A DNA stretch of 64,000 bases from Bacillota bacterium (GTDB taxonomy: Bacteria; Bacillota; Clostridia; Acetivibrionales; Acetivibrionaceae). The translations under genes were made by a program, and so were the position numbers. The stretch is taken from assembly GCA_023421115.1 (NCBI GenBank), contig JAEZUI010000049.1, forward strand, positions 1 to 64,000, written 5' to 3'. The notes beneath the pieces are model-generated. The model was not told the DNA's origin and did not search any database. It saw only the letters and a program-made list of their open reading frames with translations. Positions 37,617-46,521 of the stretch are shown piece after piece (the stretch's first letter is position 1; the number at the start of each line of letters is the position of its first letter).

Positions 37617-38480
37617 TTATTTATCGTTTACAAGATATTTTGTAAGCGGTGAATCGAGAGGAAGTACTAGAGTTTTATCACCCTTAAGGGATGTTTTCAT
37701 TGCTTCTAGTGATCTTATAAATTCATAAAACTCCATTTTTTCTCCGGAGTAAGCATCAGCAAGAATTCTTATATGTTCTGCCTCTCCTTCACCTAAAAGT
37801 TCCTGTTCTTTTGCCTTTGCCTCCGATATCATTATGGTTACTTGTTTATCAACCTCGTTTTTAACTTTCTGCGCCTCATAAGCCCCTTCTGCTATATATT
37901 GTTCAGCAATTTTCTCTCTTTCAGAAATCATTCTCTTAAAAACATATTCTTCATTCTCAACCGGCAAATCAAGCCTTTTTATCTTAACATCTTTAATATC
38001 AATACCATAAGGTTTAATCTGATTTGCCACTTCGTTAGTAACAACCTCATTAAGCTGCCCTCTTCCGGAAAGCTCTTCATTTATTATACTGGCTTGCTCT
38101 AAAGTTCCCATTGTGTTTTTTACTGCATTATAAACCGCGGCATCTATCCTTTTTTCAGCCTCCGACACCAAGCTGACCGATTGATAAAATTTTAATGGAT
38201 CGCTGATTTCCCACAATACGTAATTGTCCACAACCATAGCCTTCTTATCTTCTGTAAGAACATCCGATGCCTGCAAGTCATATAAAATCTTTTTCTTTGG
38301 AAGGACAAACTTGCTGTCTGTAAAAGGCACCTTAAAATACAAACCGGCTGACGCCTTGATATCGATAATCTTTCCAAATCTTTTTACGCATACATATTCA
38401 TCTTCTCTAACTATATAGGCACTCATTAGTATTGCTATCAGAGCGAAAAACACTACTATTGGAATAATAACTTTTTTCAT
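37617..38480 (-). CDS. hflC: HflC, SPFH/Band 7 membrane protein
   Basis: This 287-residue protein has an N-terminal membrane anchor (3-22) and a Band 7/SPFH domain (about 25-190) followed by a coiled-coil region. HflC and HflK form a large cage complex that in other bacteria modulates the FtsH protease. The longer frame to 38546 has no ribosome site; the ATG at 38480 follows GGGGGG. It comes directly after hflK with a one-base gap. No ftsH gene is nearby. Confidence 0.9.
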   Translation of the reverse strand: MKKVIIPIVVFFALIAILMSAYIVREDEYVCVKRFGKIIDIKASAGLYFKVPFTDSKFVLPKKKILYDLQASDVLTEDKKAMVVDNYVLWEISDPLKFYQSVSLVSEAEKRIDAAVYNAVKNTMGTLEQASIINEELSGRGQLNEVVTNEVANQIKPYGIDIKDVKIKRLDLPVENEEYVFKRMISEREKIAEQYIAEGAYEAQKVKNEVDKQVTIMISEAKAKEQELLGEGEAEHIRILADAYSGEKMEFYEFIRSLEAMKTSLKGDKTLVLPLDSPLTKYLVNDK

Positions 38481-38481
38481 A

Positions 38482-39447
38482 TCAATTTCCCCCCTTACTA
38501 TCAAAGGATTTAAGCGGTAAAATTTTCTGGATCTGTCCCGAACCATCCTCTATATAAACCGTAATACCTGGTAGTATTTCTTCCATTGCTTCAAGATACA
38601 ACCTCTTTTTTGTTATATCCTTATAATTTTTGTATTCTTCGTACATCTTCTGGAATTTAAAAACCTGACCTTTTGCCTCATTAATCTTTGTTTCTCTCTT
38701 AGACTCAGCATTTCTGACTATTTTATCCGCCTCTGCTTGTGCCTTAGGGAGTTCCGAATTTTTGTACTTATTTGCTTCGTTTATTGTCGTTTCTTTACTT
38801 TGCTTTGCATTCTCAACATTCTCAAATGACTGCTTTACTGCATCTGTAGGCGCTTCAGAGTCTTGAACCTTTATATTAATGACCTGAACTCCTATATCGT
38901 ATATATCTAGACTTTCCATAATCTTTTCCTTGATTTCACTTTGTATGGCTACTTTACCACTTGTTAAAACCTCATCTATCGATGCTGAACCGACAACCGA
39001 TCTTGCAGCACTAAGACTTGTGTTTCTCAAAATCCCCTCAGGATTAATAGAAGAAAACACATATTTTATAGGATCTGCTATTTTCCATTCGATAAAAAAG
39101 TCTATGTTGATTATGTTAAAGTCCCCTGTAATCATCTTGGATTCTTCAACTACCGGGGTATACTTACCATCACCTTGACTTCTATAACCCAATTCAAGTT
39201 TTTGAGTTCTTTGAACAGGTACTTTTATTACCGATTGAATAGGATCAGGCAATTTAAAATGCATTCCTGCGCCCTCAACACTGGTTGCTTTACCAAAGGT
39301 AAGAACAACAGCCTGCTGCTGATCGTTTACTGTATAAGCAGAATTAAAGGCAATAACTAATATCACCAAAAGCAAGCCAACACCTATAATAGCTTTAGTC
39401 GGTATTTTTTGCATATTCTTTTTTGGCTTAATATCTACAACTTCCAT
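38482..39447 (-). CDS. hflK: HflK, SPFH/Band 7 membrane protein
   Basis: This 321-residue partner of HflC has a short cytosolic start, a membrane helix (about 17-38), the Band 7 domain (NDQQQAVVLTFGKATSVEGAGMHFKLPDPIQSV near 45-78) and a charged helical C-terminal part rich in K/E/A. It lies head to tail with hflC and shares its terminator. It lacks the Gly-rich N-terminus of proteobacterial HflK, which is normal for firmicutes. Confidence 0.9.
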   Translation of the reverse strand: MEVVDIKPKKNMQKIPTKAIIGVGLLLVILVIAFNSAYTVNDQQQAVVLTFGKATSVEGAGMHFKLPDPIQSVIKVPVQRTQKLELGYRSQGDGKYTPVVEESKMITGDFNIINIDFFIEWKIADPIKYVFSSINPEGILRNTSLSAARSVVGSASIDEVLTSGKVAIQSEIKEKIMESLDIYDIGVQVINIKVQDSEAPTDAVKQSFENVENAKQSKETTINEANKYKNSELPKAQAEADKIVRNAESKRETKINEAKGQVFKFQKMYEEYKNYKDITKKRLYLEAMEEILPGITVYIEDGSGQIQKILPLKSFDSKGGN

Positions 39448-39600
39448 GACAATACCCCCTTTTTTTTATTGTTCAAAAATATTTAGATTGTGCTATTTTC
39501 AAAATACATTTTTACAAACCACATTTGTCAATTTTTTAACATCTTATTAATCTTTATAACATATTGAAGCAAAGATGTAAAGTTTCAAGATGCTCTAAGC

Positions 39601-39650
39601 AAAAAAAGGAAAAAAGTGTTTGTTCTTAATGTAAACACTTTTTCCTTTTT
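39601..39650. terminator. Bidirectional-looking terminator
   Basis: GGAAAAAAGTGTTT pairs with AAACACTTTTTCC, with T-runs at both ends. It most likely terminates the 3D-domain gene at 39847-40680 on the minus strand, upstream of hflK. Confidence 0.75.
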
Positions 39651-39660
39651 ATTATTTGTA

Positions 39661-39818
39661 GGGGAATTTTAAAAAACTAGCTAGTCAATTACCATTTCAG
39701 AATAGTTGATTTACATTTTTTGCATAGCAAAATAATGTTCTTCTGTTTGGAAGCTTTAAGCTTCCATGAGGGGCTTTCTGACATAAGTTTTGTATATATT
39801 ATTTTTTGAAATAGCCTT
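39661..39818 (+). repeat. MITE-A, longer variant with an internal insertion
   Basis: Both MITE-A ends are recognisable (ACTAGCTAGTCAATTACCATTTC and TATTATTTTTTGAAATAGCCTTA). About 55 extra bases lie inside, at about 39714-39768, with two small hairpins. Part of the insert (TTTTTTGCATAGCAAAATA, then TTCTTCTGTTT) matches 78-110 at the start of the window. Confidence 0.65.
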
Positions 39819-39846
39819 ACTAATTAGTTACAATTTTCGAACCCGC

Positions 39847-40680
39847 TTAAAGGGATATATCTTCAACTTTTCCGTTTCCCATCTTTACCAGATAAACATC
39901 CCAATAGCCTGTACCTAATTTATATGCAAAGTTTCTATCAAAAACTGCAAAGTCAAATCTATTTTTTCCTTTAATTGCACTGCCTGTATCCATAGCTACT
40001 GCATATCCCAATCCTTTTATATAAAATACCGTTCCAAACGGCCAGTAATTTTTGTCTATTGCAATAGATACTCCCGGTATTATTGGTTGCCCAGAATTTG
40101 TAATACCCAAATCATTACCGCACTCTGAACTGCATGGTGTGTATGCTGTTCCTAGAAATTTTCCCAGATACTTACCTCGCTCTACCGAACCTCTTGAACT
40201 TACCCCTTCAAATTCTGTAAAGCTTTGCGGTTTTATTCCTACAGAGGCTGCCTTCTTCAATGAGTTTTGGAGCTCGATGTTGTCTTGTGACAATTCCCTG
40301 TTTTGTTCTTCTAGCTGTTTATTCTTCTCCATCAGCTCGTAATTTCTGCTCTTGATCTCTTCAAGCATAGTGCTAATTTGCTCATTTTGTGCCGCTATAT
40401 GTTTGAACTGATCTTCCAACATACTGTACTCATGTGTTATAGTACTATTTTTAGATATTAAGTTGTCATTTTCTTCTGCGATTGTTTGTATTCTGAGGAA
40501 TGTGTCTTCGTACTTTACCCTAGTGTCTTTGTACCATTTATATATAATGTAATTATTGAGTCCTAGAGATACAAGCACGACAAATATGATATATGCTGCC
40601 AATATAAGTGTCTTTTTATACTTTTTTTGAGTTTTTAACCTCGGAGGCTCACTTAGTGGTGCTGCCTCATCGCTTAACAT
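39847..40680 (-). CDS. Membrane-anchored coiled-coil protein with 3D domain
   Basis: This 277-residue protein has a short cytoplasmic head, one membrane helix (about 27-47), a coiled coil (about 60-145) and a C-terminal 3D domain (about 170-270) with the three-Asp pattern and AMDTGSAIKGKNRFDF. 3D domains resemble the catalytic fold of MltA-type murein transglycosylases and occur in cell-wall enzymes such as YabE/YocH. It is likely a wall-lytic or wall-remodelling enzyme held at the membrane. The start codon at 40680 has a GGGAGG-type site upstream. Confidence 0.82.
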   Translation of the reverse strand: MLSDEAAPLSEPPRLKTQKKYKKTLILAAYIIFVVLVSLGLNNYIIYKWYKDTRVKYEDTFLRIQTIAEENDNLISKNSTITHEYSMLEDQFKHIAAQNEQISTMLEEIKSRNYELMEKNKQLEEQNRELSQDNIELQNSLKKAASVGIKPQSFTEFEGVSSRGSVERGKYLGKFLGTAYTPCSSECGNDLGITNSGQPIIPGVSIAIDKNYWPFGTVFYIKGLGYAVAMDTGSAIKGKNRFDFAVFDRNFAYKLGTGYWDVYLVKMGNGKVEDISL

Positions 40681-40821
40681 AATAATTTCCTCCCTTAAAT
40701 CTTAAGTAGCATTAAACCACTTAAATTTGTTTCTTATTTTCAAAATGTGTAATAATATTGTTCATTTTTAATTATCAACAAATAATTCATGTTTTATACA
40801 TTTATTTTTTTATTTTTTATA

Positions 40822-40850
40822 TTTACAATTAAAAATGATTGTGCTATAAT
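40822..40850 (+). promoter_or_regulatory. Sigma-A promoter of tRNA-Pro
   Basis: TTTACA at 40822-40827 and TATAAT at 40845-40850 with 17 bp between, 13 bp before the tRNA, the same geometry as the tRNA-Trp promoter. Confidence 0.8.
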
Positions 40851-40863
40851 AAGAATTCGTTAT

Positions 40864-40941
40864 CGGGGTGTAGCTCAGTTTGGCTAGAGTGCTTGCTTGG
40901 GGTGCAAGAGGTCGCGTGTTCAAGTCACGTCACTCCGACCA
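40864..40941 (+). tRNA. tRNA-Pro (anticodon GGG)
   Basis: Acceptor CGGGGTG pairs with CACTCCG (one G-U), the anticodon stem CTTGC/GCAAG holds TTGGGGT, giving GGG, the T-loop is TTCAAGT, and discriminator A is followed by an encoded CCA. C1 is typical of tRNA-Pro. Confidence 0.95.
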
Positions 40942-40959
40942 ACATTTGATAGGATAAAG

Positions 40960-40990
40960 TCCTTGAAACTATAGTGTTTCAGGGATTTTT
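40960..40990 (+). terminator. Terminator of tRNA-Pro
   Basis: TCCTTGAAAC and GTTTCAGGGA pair (one G-U) around a short loop and run into TTTTT. Confidence 0.8.
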
Positions 40991-41009
40991 CATTTGAGTT
41001 GATATTAAG

Positions 41010-41099
41010 TTATTCGGAATATTTTCCCATTAATTCCCAAGGCAGTCCTGCAAAATAAGCAATTAAACCAGCCAATCCACCTATAATACTTTTTTCCAT
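41010..41099 (-). CDS. Possible 29-residue hydrophobic peptide
   Basis: A short frame (MEKSIIGGLAGLIAYFAGLP and so on to a charged end, GKYSE) follows GAAGGGAG at 9 bases; an upstream ATG at 41108 would add three residues. It has one hydrophobic helix with Gly residues and a Trp-Glu pair. It lies between the GNAT gene's terminator and the tRNA-Pro terminator. It is not a recognised family and lacks the cysteine of AgrD-type peptides. Coding is uncertain. Confidence 0.4.
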   Translation of the reverse strand: MEKSIIGGLAGLIAYFAGLPWELMGKYSE

Positions 41100-41136
41100 T
41101 TTTCTCATCTCCCTTCAAACATTTTTACAAAATAAA

Positions 41137-41161
41137 AAACACAGGTTTGTACCTGTGTTTT
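41137..41161 (-). terminator. Terminator of the GNAT gene
   Basis: AAACACAGG and CCTGTGTTT form a perfect stem around TACAAA on the minus strand, followed by TTTTATTTT. Confidence 0.8.
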
Positions 41162-41214
41162 GTTGATTTATCTTTATTAATTATGTCCTTATATCTTTCA
41201 ACTCTTCACTACTA

Positions 41215-41769
41215 TCATGAAAAAATATCTAATCTCATACTTAATGTTTTTGTTCTCTTTTTATGTTTTTCATTTTCAACAAAACCATTTTTGTAATAAA
41301 AATCTGTTACGGTAGCATTATGCTCAATGTCTGCATCTATAGTTAAAAATCTACAAGCAACTCCTAATTCATTTATATCATATGCCATACCTCGTGCAAG
41401 TTCTATCATAAATGAGCCAATCCCCTTATATTTATTCTTGTAATTTTTATCTACAGCTAATTTAGCAATCTTCAATGATGGAAAAGCTCCATAAGGAATA
41501 CATTCCATTTGATGTAAATTCTTTTCGTTATCAGATAAAGGAATTGAATCTGTCACCAAAACCATATATGAAATTATATCAGCATTTTGTTCATTTATTA
41601 ATAAATGCACTTTAGAGATGTTCATTTCTTGAGATTCTAAAGCATTACACTGTAAATACATTTTATACTCTTCAATTTCACATTCAAAATCGTTAATTCT
41701 AAATCCTTGACTTAAAGGAATTAAATGAACAGTATCTATAATTTCATAGAAGTCTTGCTTTTTTGTCAT
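41215..41769 (-). CDS. GNAT acetyltransferase, probable toxin
   Basis: This 184-residue GNAT-fold acetyltransferase has the layout of TacT/AtaT-type toxins, which acetylate aminoacyl-tRNA. It has an N-terminal region with FRINDFECEIEEYKMYL, the strand PSLKIAKLAVDKNYKNKYKGIGSFMIELA (about 110-138, including the acetyl-CoA-binding loop, though the usual Q/RxxGxG/A is changed to KYKGIG), and the late TVTDFYYKNGFVE (about 158-170). The preceding 49-codon gene ends 6 bp before it, as an antitoxin gene would. The toxin role is inferred from the fold subtype and pairing; an ordinary GNAT enzyme is the alternative. Confidence 0.72.
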   Translation of the reverse strand: MTKKQDFYEIIDTVHLIPLSQGFRINDFECEIEEYKMYLQCNALESQEMNISKVHLLINEQNADIISYMVLVTDSIPLSDNEKNLHQMECIPYGAFPSLKIAKLAVDKNYKNKYKGIGSFMIELARGMAYDINELGVACRFLTIDADIEHNATVTDFYYKNGFVENEKHKKRTKTLSMRLDIFS

Positions 41770-41775
41770 AAGTAT

Positions 41776-41925
41776 CTATCCTCTTACTTTTTTCAGAAGT
41801 CTACTCGCATTAATATTTCTTGTTATAGCTTTTTCTGAAGGCTTGCTCATAGCTTCAGATATTACACTTTTTGCATATTTTCCACTTACTGCTGGGGTTG
41901 CTTTTATCGGTTTTATTTTCGCCAT
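41776..41925 (-). CDS. 49-residue basic protein, probable antitoxin of the GNAT
   Basis: A 49-codon gene, MAKIKPIKATPAVSGKYAKS at the start and NASRLLKKVRG at the end, has an excellent ribosome site (AAAGAGGAGGCGACATT before the ATG). It ends 6 bp before the GNAT start. It is strongly basic, with a short helical centre (VISEAMSKPSEKAI). It is shorter than the usual DUF1778 ribbon-helix-helix antitoxins of GNAT systems (about 90 residues), and I recognise no domain. The arrangement suggests a compact antitoxin or a truncated one. Role inferred. Confidence 0.65.
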   Translation of the reverse strand: MAKIKPIKATPAVSGKYAKSVISEAMSKPSEKAITRNINASRLLKKVRG

Positions 41926-42294
41926 AATGTCGCCTCCTCTTTGTTTATAATAAACCTTCTTTATAGTATATTCATATACATGTAATATGTTGTATGAGGT
42001 GTTTTTTCTTAATTCAATTATAACATAGTAAATTATTTTTTACAAAATACTTTTATTATTATACCATATATATCGACAATAATAGTAAAATTATGTAGTA
42101 TTTTTTGTGAATAGGAAGAAAATTCAAACGTGAGATAAAACTACAATTTTATGCGGTCTTTAAACATTTATCTTACGACAACTATCCTAACACAGGGGGT
42201 ACGTCTTAAGAATATAAAATCCTCATAATATTTTCGTAACATTAAAAAGCTGTAGTTGGGTATTAGTATAGATTATGACTAAACGAAGTGAATA
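41926..42294. other. AT-rich intergenic region
   Basis: About 370 bp between the antitoxin-like gene and the stop of the stalk-domain protein. It presumably holds the promoter of the toxin-antitoxin pair. I saw no gene, hairpin or repeat worth naming. Confidence 0.5.
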
Positions 42295-44709
42295 TTATTT
42301 ATTAACATTTACGATATAATTATTATTGTCCCATTCAACATTTGCACCCAAGCTTTCTGAAATAAACCTGACAGGGACAAGAGTTCTCCCGTTTATGACT
42401 TTCGCAGGGACTTCCAAAACTTTATGGTTTGAATTTACAAAAGCATCCAAACTGTCAACCTTTAGCTCTACTTTTGTATCACCAAGGATTCCGGTAACAT
42501 TCCTTGTATTTCCATTCCATAAAACATTTGCTCCAAGCCCTTCAAAAATTGCCCTTAACGGAACCAAAACCCTATTTTTCTCAATTACTGGATATATATC
42601 TGTTTTGATTTCCCTACCGTTTATTAATAGCTTTATTTGCCTGTTTACACATTCTGTTGGACTTGAATTGAGATTTGAAACACAAGTATAAAGCGCACCT
42701 TCAACTATTTGGGTACCAATAGCGACGTATTGCTTCCCATCATATGCTAAAGCATTTGCAATAAAATTTGTATCTATTTCTTCAGGTTTATCCCATTTTA
42801 TACCATCATTTGACTTTGAGAGAGCACCATGATAACTGAGGTCATCCTCATAATAGTAAGATAGAGAAATAAATTGGCTACCGTTCCATATTGTTACTTG
42901 GGGTATTATTTCATTATTAAGCGCTTGTTTTTTCCAAGACATCCCATCCGGGGAAGTTAAAATATAACCTTTATAAGGCTTTTCAGGTACAAATGCTATA
43001 AAGTTATTACAGTACAACATTTTTGAAATATATTGATTATTCGTTTCTATATATTTTTTGTTCCAATTTATGCAATCATTAGATGTTAAAATAACAGACT
43101 TACCTCCGATTACAACGGTATGGTTCCCATCGTAAGCAATACTACACAATACGTCTTTGCTTTCAAGAACTTTATCCCACTCTTTTCCATCATACGATGT
43201 ATATACAACACTCAAGCTGTTCCCGGGACTTTCATATTTATCTGCAATAGCCAAAAAACGGTCTCCGATCCATGCTATTTTTCTAAAACTTATATTTAGA
43301 TCCTCCAAAGATTTTACTTCATCAACTTCATTCCAGTTTTCGCCGTCTTCTGACTCAGTAATAAAAAATCCACTTCCAACTGCAATATACTTTTTACCGT
43401 TATAGGCTATGCTGTTTATTGATGGCGTATAGCTGGAACCAAGTTTTAACCTTGGACCGATACAGTCAGCAGGTTTAAATGCCCAATTTATACCATCATA
43501 AGATTCGGCAAATAGTCCATCTTCATAGCCTTTTACAAATCCGAGAAATTTCTTTCCATCCCATATCAAATCATCAATTGGTGTAAAGTGCCCTGGTGCT
43601 TCTAAAAATACAATATCCTTTTGACCTTCTTTTGTCATAGTTGTAATTGACCCATTGTTGCCAACAATTGCAATTTTGTCTTTGATTTTTATTATATCAA
43701 AGTAGGTTCTATCTGGGGTGTGATCATAAAGAGCAGTAAGAACATCAGCATAATCTTCATTTATATTCCAAGTGAATCCATCATTTGATTCAACAACACC
43801 AGACAAGGTGATTCCTATATATTTTGTATCATTTTTCAATATAGAAAAAATTCCAAAGCCTATACTGTCTTTTATACTGGATTTTACCCAGTTAACTCCG
43901 TCAATTGATTTCATTATTAATCCATGAGGACGTTTTGCCATTTCTTCAACAGCAGATTCTCCGTTTGGATAAGTTCTATGAATCTCTGTGTCGGTAAATT
44001 GAGCACAAGGGAGCAAAAATGAATCTCCATCCCAAAAAATACCGTTCATCCTCATGTCTTTCATTTCACTTTTAACCCACGATTTCCCATCAGGGGAAGA
44101 TAATATAAAGCCGTTTGTTGCATTTAAGGATATAGAGAATATAGAATCTTTTTCATTAGATTTAAGCCCTGAATTATTTGTTTTATTTCCTGTGACAATA
44201 AGTGTTTTACCATTCCAAGCAATACCATTTAAATTTGCATTGGTACCACTGCTTACTTTTTGCCATATATCAGCATCCTTGGATTGCAGAATTGTCCCAT
44301 TATCCCCTACTATAAAAAACATTGTGCCATTCCAGATAACTTTATTAAGATTTTCTGTAAAGTTGGTATGTATATTTTCCCATACAATACCATCTTTTGA
44401 TCTTAGGATAGTCCCCTTAATACCTACTGCGATAAACTGATTATTACCCCACGATATACAATTAAGTTGATTTTTTGTACCTGAGTTTTGGATAGTCCAG
44501 TTAATATTGTCATAGGATAACCTAATACATCCGTTTGATTCAACTATAACGCTAACATTTTCGTTATAGGCTATTCCTGTAATGATATTACGGCCGACAT
44601 ATAGATTTTTTATAAAATTTGTTTTCTGGCCTGCATATATGCTATCCGAATTAAATAGGGTAAAAATTATGCATATAAATAATGAAGCAACAATCAATTT
44701 TTTATTCAT
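42295..44709 (-). CDS. Secreted repeat protein with C-terminal stalk (CuAO-N1) domains
   Basis: This 804-residue exported protein has a signal peptide (cut near residue 27), then roughly nine to ten BNR/photosystem-like repeats of about 55-70 residues with the recurrent motif 'S.DG..W' (LSYDNINW, RSKDGIVW, QSKDADIW, SSPDGKSW, KSIDGVNW, ESNDGFTW, ESYDGINW, TSPDGMSW and others), consistent with a beta-propeller. The last 115 residues form two copper-amine-oxidase N-terminal-like stalk units (INGREIKTDIYPVIEKNRVLVPLRAIFEGLGANVLWN and PAKVINGRTLVPVRFISESLGANVEWD). The stalk domain often attaches or supports surface proteins. Binding target unknown. GAGGTG precedes the ATG at 44709. Confidence 0.8.
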   Translation of the reverse strand: MNKKLIVASLFICIIFTLFNSDSIYAGQKTNFIKNLYVGRNIITGIAYNENVSVIVESNGCIRLSYDNINWTIQNSGTKNQLNCISWGNNQFIAVGIKGTILRSKDGIVWENIHTNFTENLNKVIWNGTMFFIVGDNGTILQSKDADIWQKVSSGTNANLNGIAWNGKTLIVTGNKTNNSGLKSNEKDSIFSISLNATNGFILSSPDGKSWVKSEMKDMRMNGIFWDGDSFLLPCAQFTDTEIHRTYPNGESAVEEMAKRPHGLIMKSIDGVNWVKSSIKDSIGFGIFSILKNDTKYIGITLSGVVESNDGFTWNINEDYADVLTALYDHTPDRTYFDIIKIKDKIAIVGNNGSITTMTKEGQKDIVFLEAPGHFTPIDDLIWDGKKFLGFVKGYEDGLFAESYDGINWAFKPADCIGPRLKLGSSYTPSINSIAYNGKKYIAVGSGFFITESEDGENWNEVDEVKSLEDLNISFRKIAWIGDRFLAIADKYESPGNSLSVVYTSYDGKEWDKVLESKDVLCSIAYDGNHTVVIGGKSVILTSNDCINWNKKYIETNNQYISKMLYCNNFIAFVPEKPYKGYILTSPDGMSWKKQALNNEIIPQVTIWNGSQFISLSYYYEDDLSYHGALSKSNDGIKWDKPEEIDTNFIANALAYDGKQYVAIGTQIVEGALYTCVSNLNSSPTECVNRQIKLLINGREIKTDIYPVIEKNRVLVPLRAIFEGLGANVLWNGNTRNVTGILGDTKVELKVDSLDAFVNSNHKVLEVPAKVINGRTLVPVRFISESLGANVEWDNNNYIVNVNK

Positions 44710-45174
44710 AGAACACCTCAAGTATAATATTCTCAAACTATAAAAAAACTTTGTATCAAAGATATAAATATATCAGAATACGTTCTTTTATATAAACTAT
44801 TCCATTATGTAAAGCCTTCCTGACGGATTGCTTTCAGTTCAATTATACCAATTTTATTTGCAATAAGTAATACTTTTGTTTGAATTTTGAAAATATATTT
44901 TTAGTATTCTTTTTTGTAAAAGACCATACCACGAAAAGCTTAAGATTTAAGAAAGATATTATAAGTTAAACTTTTTTAGATAAAATTTTCAGAAAACCTA
45001 TGTTTGAAATTCCTTTTAGGGGTAAAACCGCTGTCATGTACTGCAAAGTAAACATATGCATTGGAAATATAACCGATTGAATTGTGACTTAATGGAAGCT
45101 CAACAAAAACACAATCAAATTTTTTGTTTTAAATGACACTTTCCCTGATTTCATTAACCTCTAAGACATTAATA
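44710..45174. other. Intergenic region between two stalk-domain genes
   Basis: About 465 bp without a supported gene. It should contain the promoter of the propeller protein near 44740-44900. Nothing repeated was recognised. Confidence 0.5.
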
Positions 45175-45207
45175 AAAAACCGGCTTACAGTACGTAAACC
45201 GGTTTTT
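45175..45207 (-). terminator. Terminator of the small stalk-domain gene
   Basis: AAAAACCGG and CCGGTTTTT pair around CTTACAGTACGTAAA, which can itself fold (TTAC with GTAA). T-runs lie on both sides; it sits 30 bp past the stop codon on the minus strand. Confidence 0.8.
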
Positions 45208-45237
45208 ATCACACTTCTTGTTTTACTTGCATAGGGA

Positions 45238-45819
45238 CTATTTTAACCACAACACATTATCTTTTATTTCTGTAGTAAATTTCAAATCAGCTATTCTAAC
45301 ATAAGTGAAGTTCAAATATTCAATTACAGTTTCACTTGTCTTTAACTTGTCGCTTCCTGCTTCTTTTGGTAGCGTTAAATCTGCTTTGCCAGGAATTTTT
45401 ATGTATAAGTTATTTGCATCCGCAGTCAAATACTGTGAAAAAGCAGAAATTTCAATATAATATTCATTATCATGTAATACGTACATAATAGGTTCTTCAC
45501 GTAATACAAAAAATTCAGATTTCATTGAAAAACTTCCACTTGAACTTACATTGACACTTGATGTGTTCTGATTTGTTGTCAATTCGGCTGTCTTAGTAGC
45601 CTCATTCCAGAAAAGTGTTGCCCCTACTGCTTCTGTTGTCTTCCTTAGGCTTAAATAAGTTGTCCCATTTAAGTTCAGCATCGGGTATTGCTCATCTTTT
45701 AAGCTTTGTCCATTAACTGTTATATCATAAGTTATTGGATTTAAGATATATTCAGCCGCAGCCCCTACTGTCCCTGTGATAAGACTACCTAAAATTAAAC
45801 CTATCACAAACTTTTTCAT
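45238..45819 (-). CDS. Exported copper-amine-oxidase N-terminal-like stalk protein
   Basis: This 193-residue protein has an N-terminal signal or anchor (MKKFVIGLILGSLITGTVGAAAE), one stalk domain (about 30-80, ITVNGQSLKDEQYPMLNLNGTTYLSLRKTTEAVGATLFWNE) and a second, diverged half of unknown fold. It is a stand-alone member of the same domain family that ends the propeller protein next door; they may act together at the surface. No copper-ligand function is expected for this domain. Confidence 0.82.
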   Translation of the reverse strand: MKKFVIGLILGSLITGTVGAAAEYILNPITYDITVNGQSLKDEQYPMLNLNGTTYLSLRKTTEAVGATLFWNEATKTAELTTNQNTSSVNVSSSGSFSMKSEFFVLREEPIMYVLHDNEYYIEISAFSQYLTADANNLYIKIPGKADLTLPKEAGSDKLKTSETVIEYLNFTYVRIADLKFTTEIKDNVLWLK

Positions 45820-45973
45820 ATAAAAACTACTCCTCTCAATAAATACTTACCTTTTATATTATAACATCAATTAGCAATGCTGGTCTACAAAATTGTAAAA
45901 CTTTTCATGCACCTTTTTTTATTAATTGAATAGTATGTAGTATTCTAAAATAACTTCATGGAGGTAAATAAAT

Positions 45974-46078
45974 ATGGCAGATGGATTTAAAAAGTTTTTT
46001 GGTGATAACAGTGAAATATTATTCTTCATCCTTGTTTTCTTAATACTATTTTGCAACGGAAAAGGATATGATTGTTAA
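45974..46078 (+). CDS. 34-residue single-helix peptide
   Basis: A 34-codon frame, beginning MADGFKKFFGDNSEILFFIL and ending GKGYDC, has GGAGG 9 bases before its ATG. A short polar head with DNSEI is followed by a hydrophobic helix. The 41-residue peptide at 46522-46647 on the other strand has the same plan (DNDEI then a Phe/Leu/Ile helix then Cys). The two are thus homologous, which supports coding. They recall the YjcZ-like small sporulation peptides of firmicutes, but the match is loose. Confidence 0.6.
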   Translation: MADGFKKFFGDNSEILFFILVFLILFCNGKGYDC

Positions 46079-46521
46079 TAAGGTTATCTCGTAAAAACTT
46101 CGCAATTGCAATTTCTAAAAATACAATTTACATACTGCAGCGGAAGCTGCAATCAAAGTAGTAAATTCCGCTGCGGTAAACACCGGAACAATATCTTCTC
46201 AAAAAGTGTCTTATAACACTTACACCTTACATATGGGAACATTCGTGCTATGAATGTTCCCATATACTATTTCAGGTTATTAAAGGAAGATTTTATAATT
46301 ACATTTCTGTGTTAAATGCAATGATCGGAGGGACTTTTCCCACCGATCATTACATCAATTACATTTTATTCTTCTAGCCACTTACTAAGCCGTGAAATAC
46401 TGCTTGGTAGTAATAACAAATAAGTAAACCAAAAATCTACAACAAGAATTATTGTCAAACTCTTATAGCAACTAGGAAATTTCACGACTTTCAACATCAC
46501 ATATTTAACTTCTTAATAAAA
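46079..46521. other. Intergenic region with three large hairpins
   Basis: No gene is supported. Hairpins: GCAGCGGAA/TTCCGCTGC near 46137-46178; TATGGGAACATTC/GAATGTTCCCATA near 46230-46265; AATGATCGG/CCGATCATT near 46319-46351. The second is a 13-bp perfect stem and could end transcripts from the plus-strand peptide gene. None has a clear long T-run. Confidence 0.5.

Noticed and set aside
41010..41108. AgrD-type autoinducer peptide
   Set aside because: It has no cysteine or serine thiolactone core and no AgrB gene nearby.
46085..46207. Short plus-strand frames with CSGSC-like or AAEAAIKVV-like translations
   Set aside because: Neither has a start with a ribosome site, and both arise from hairpin arms read in different frames.
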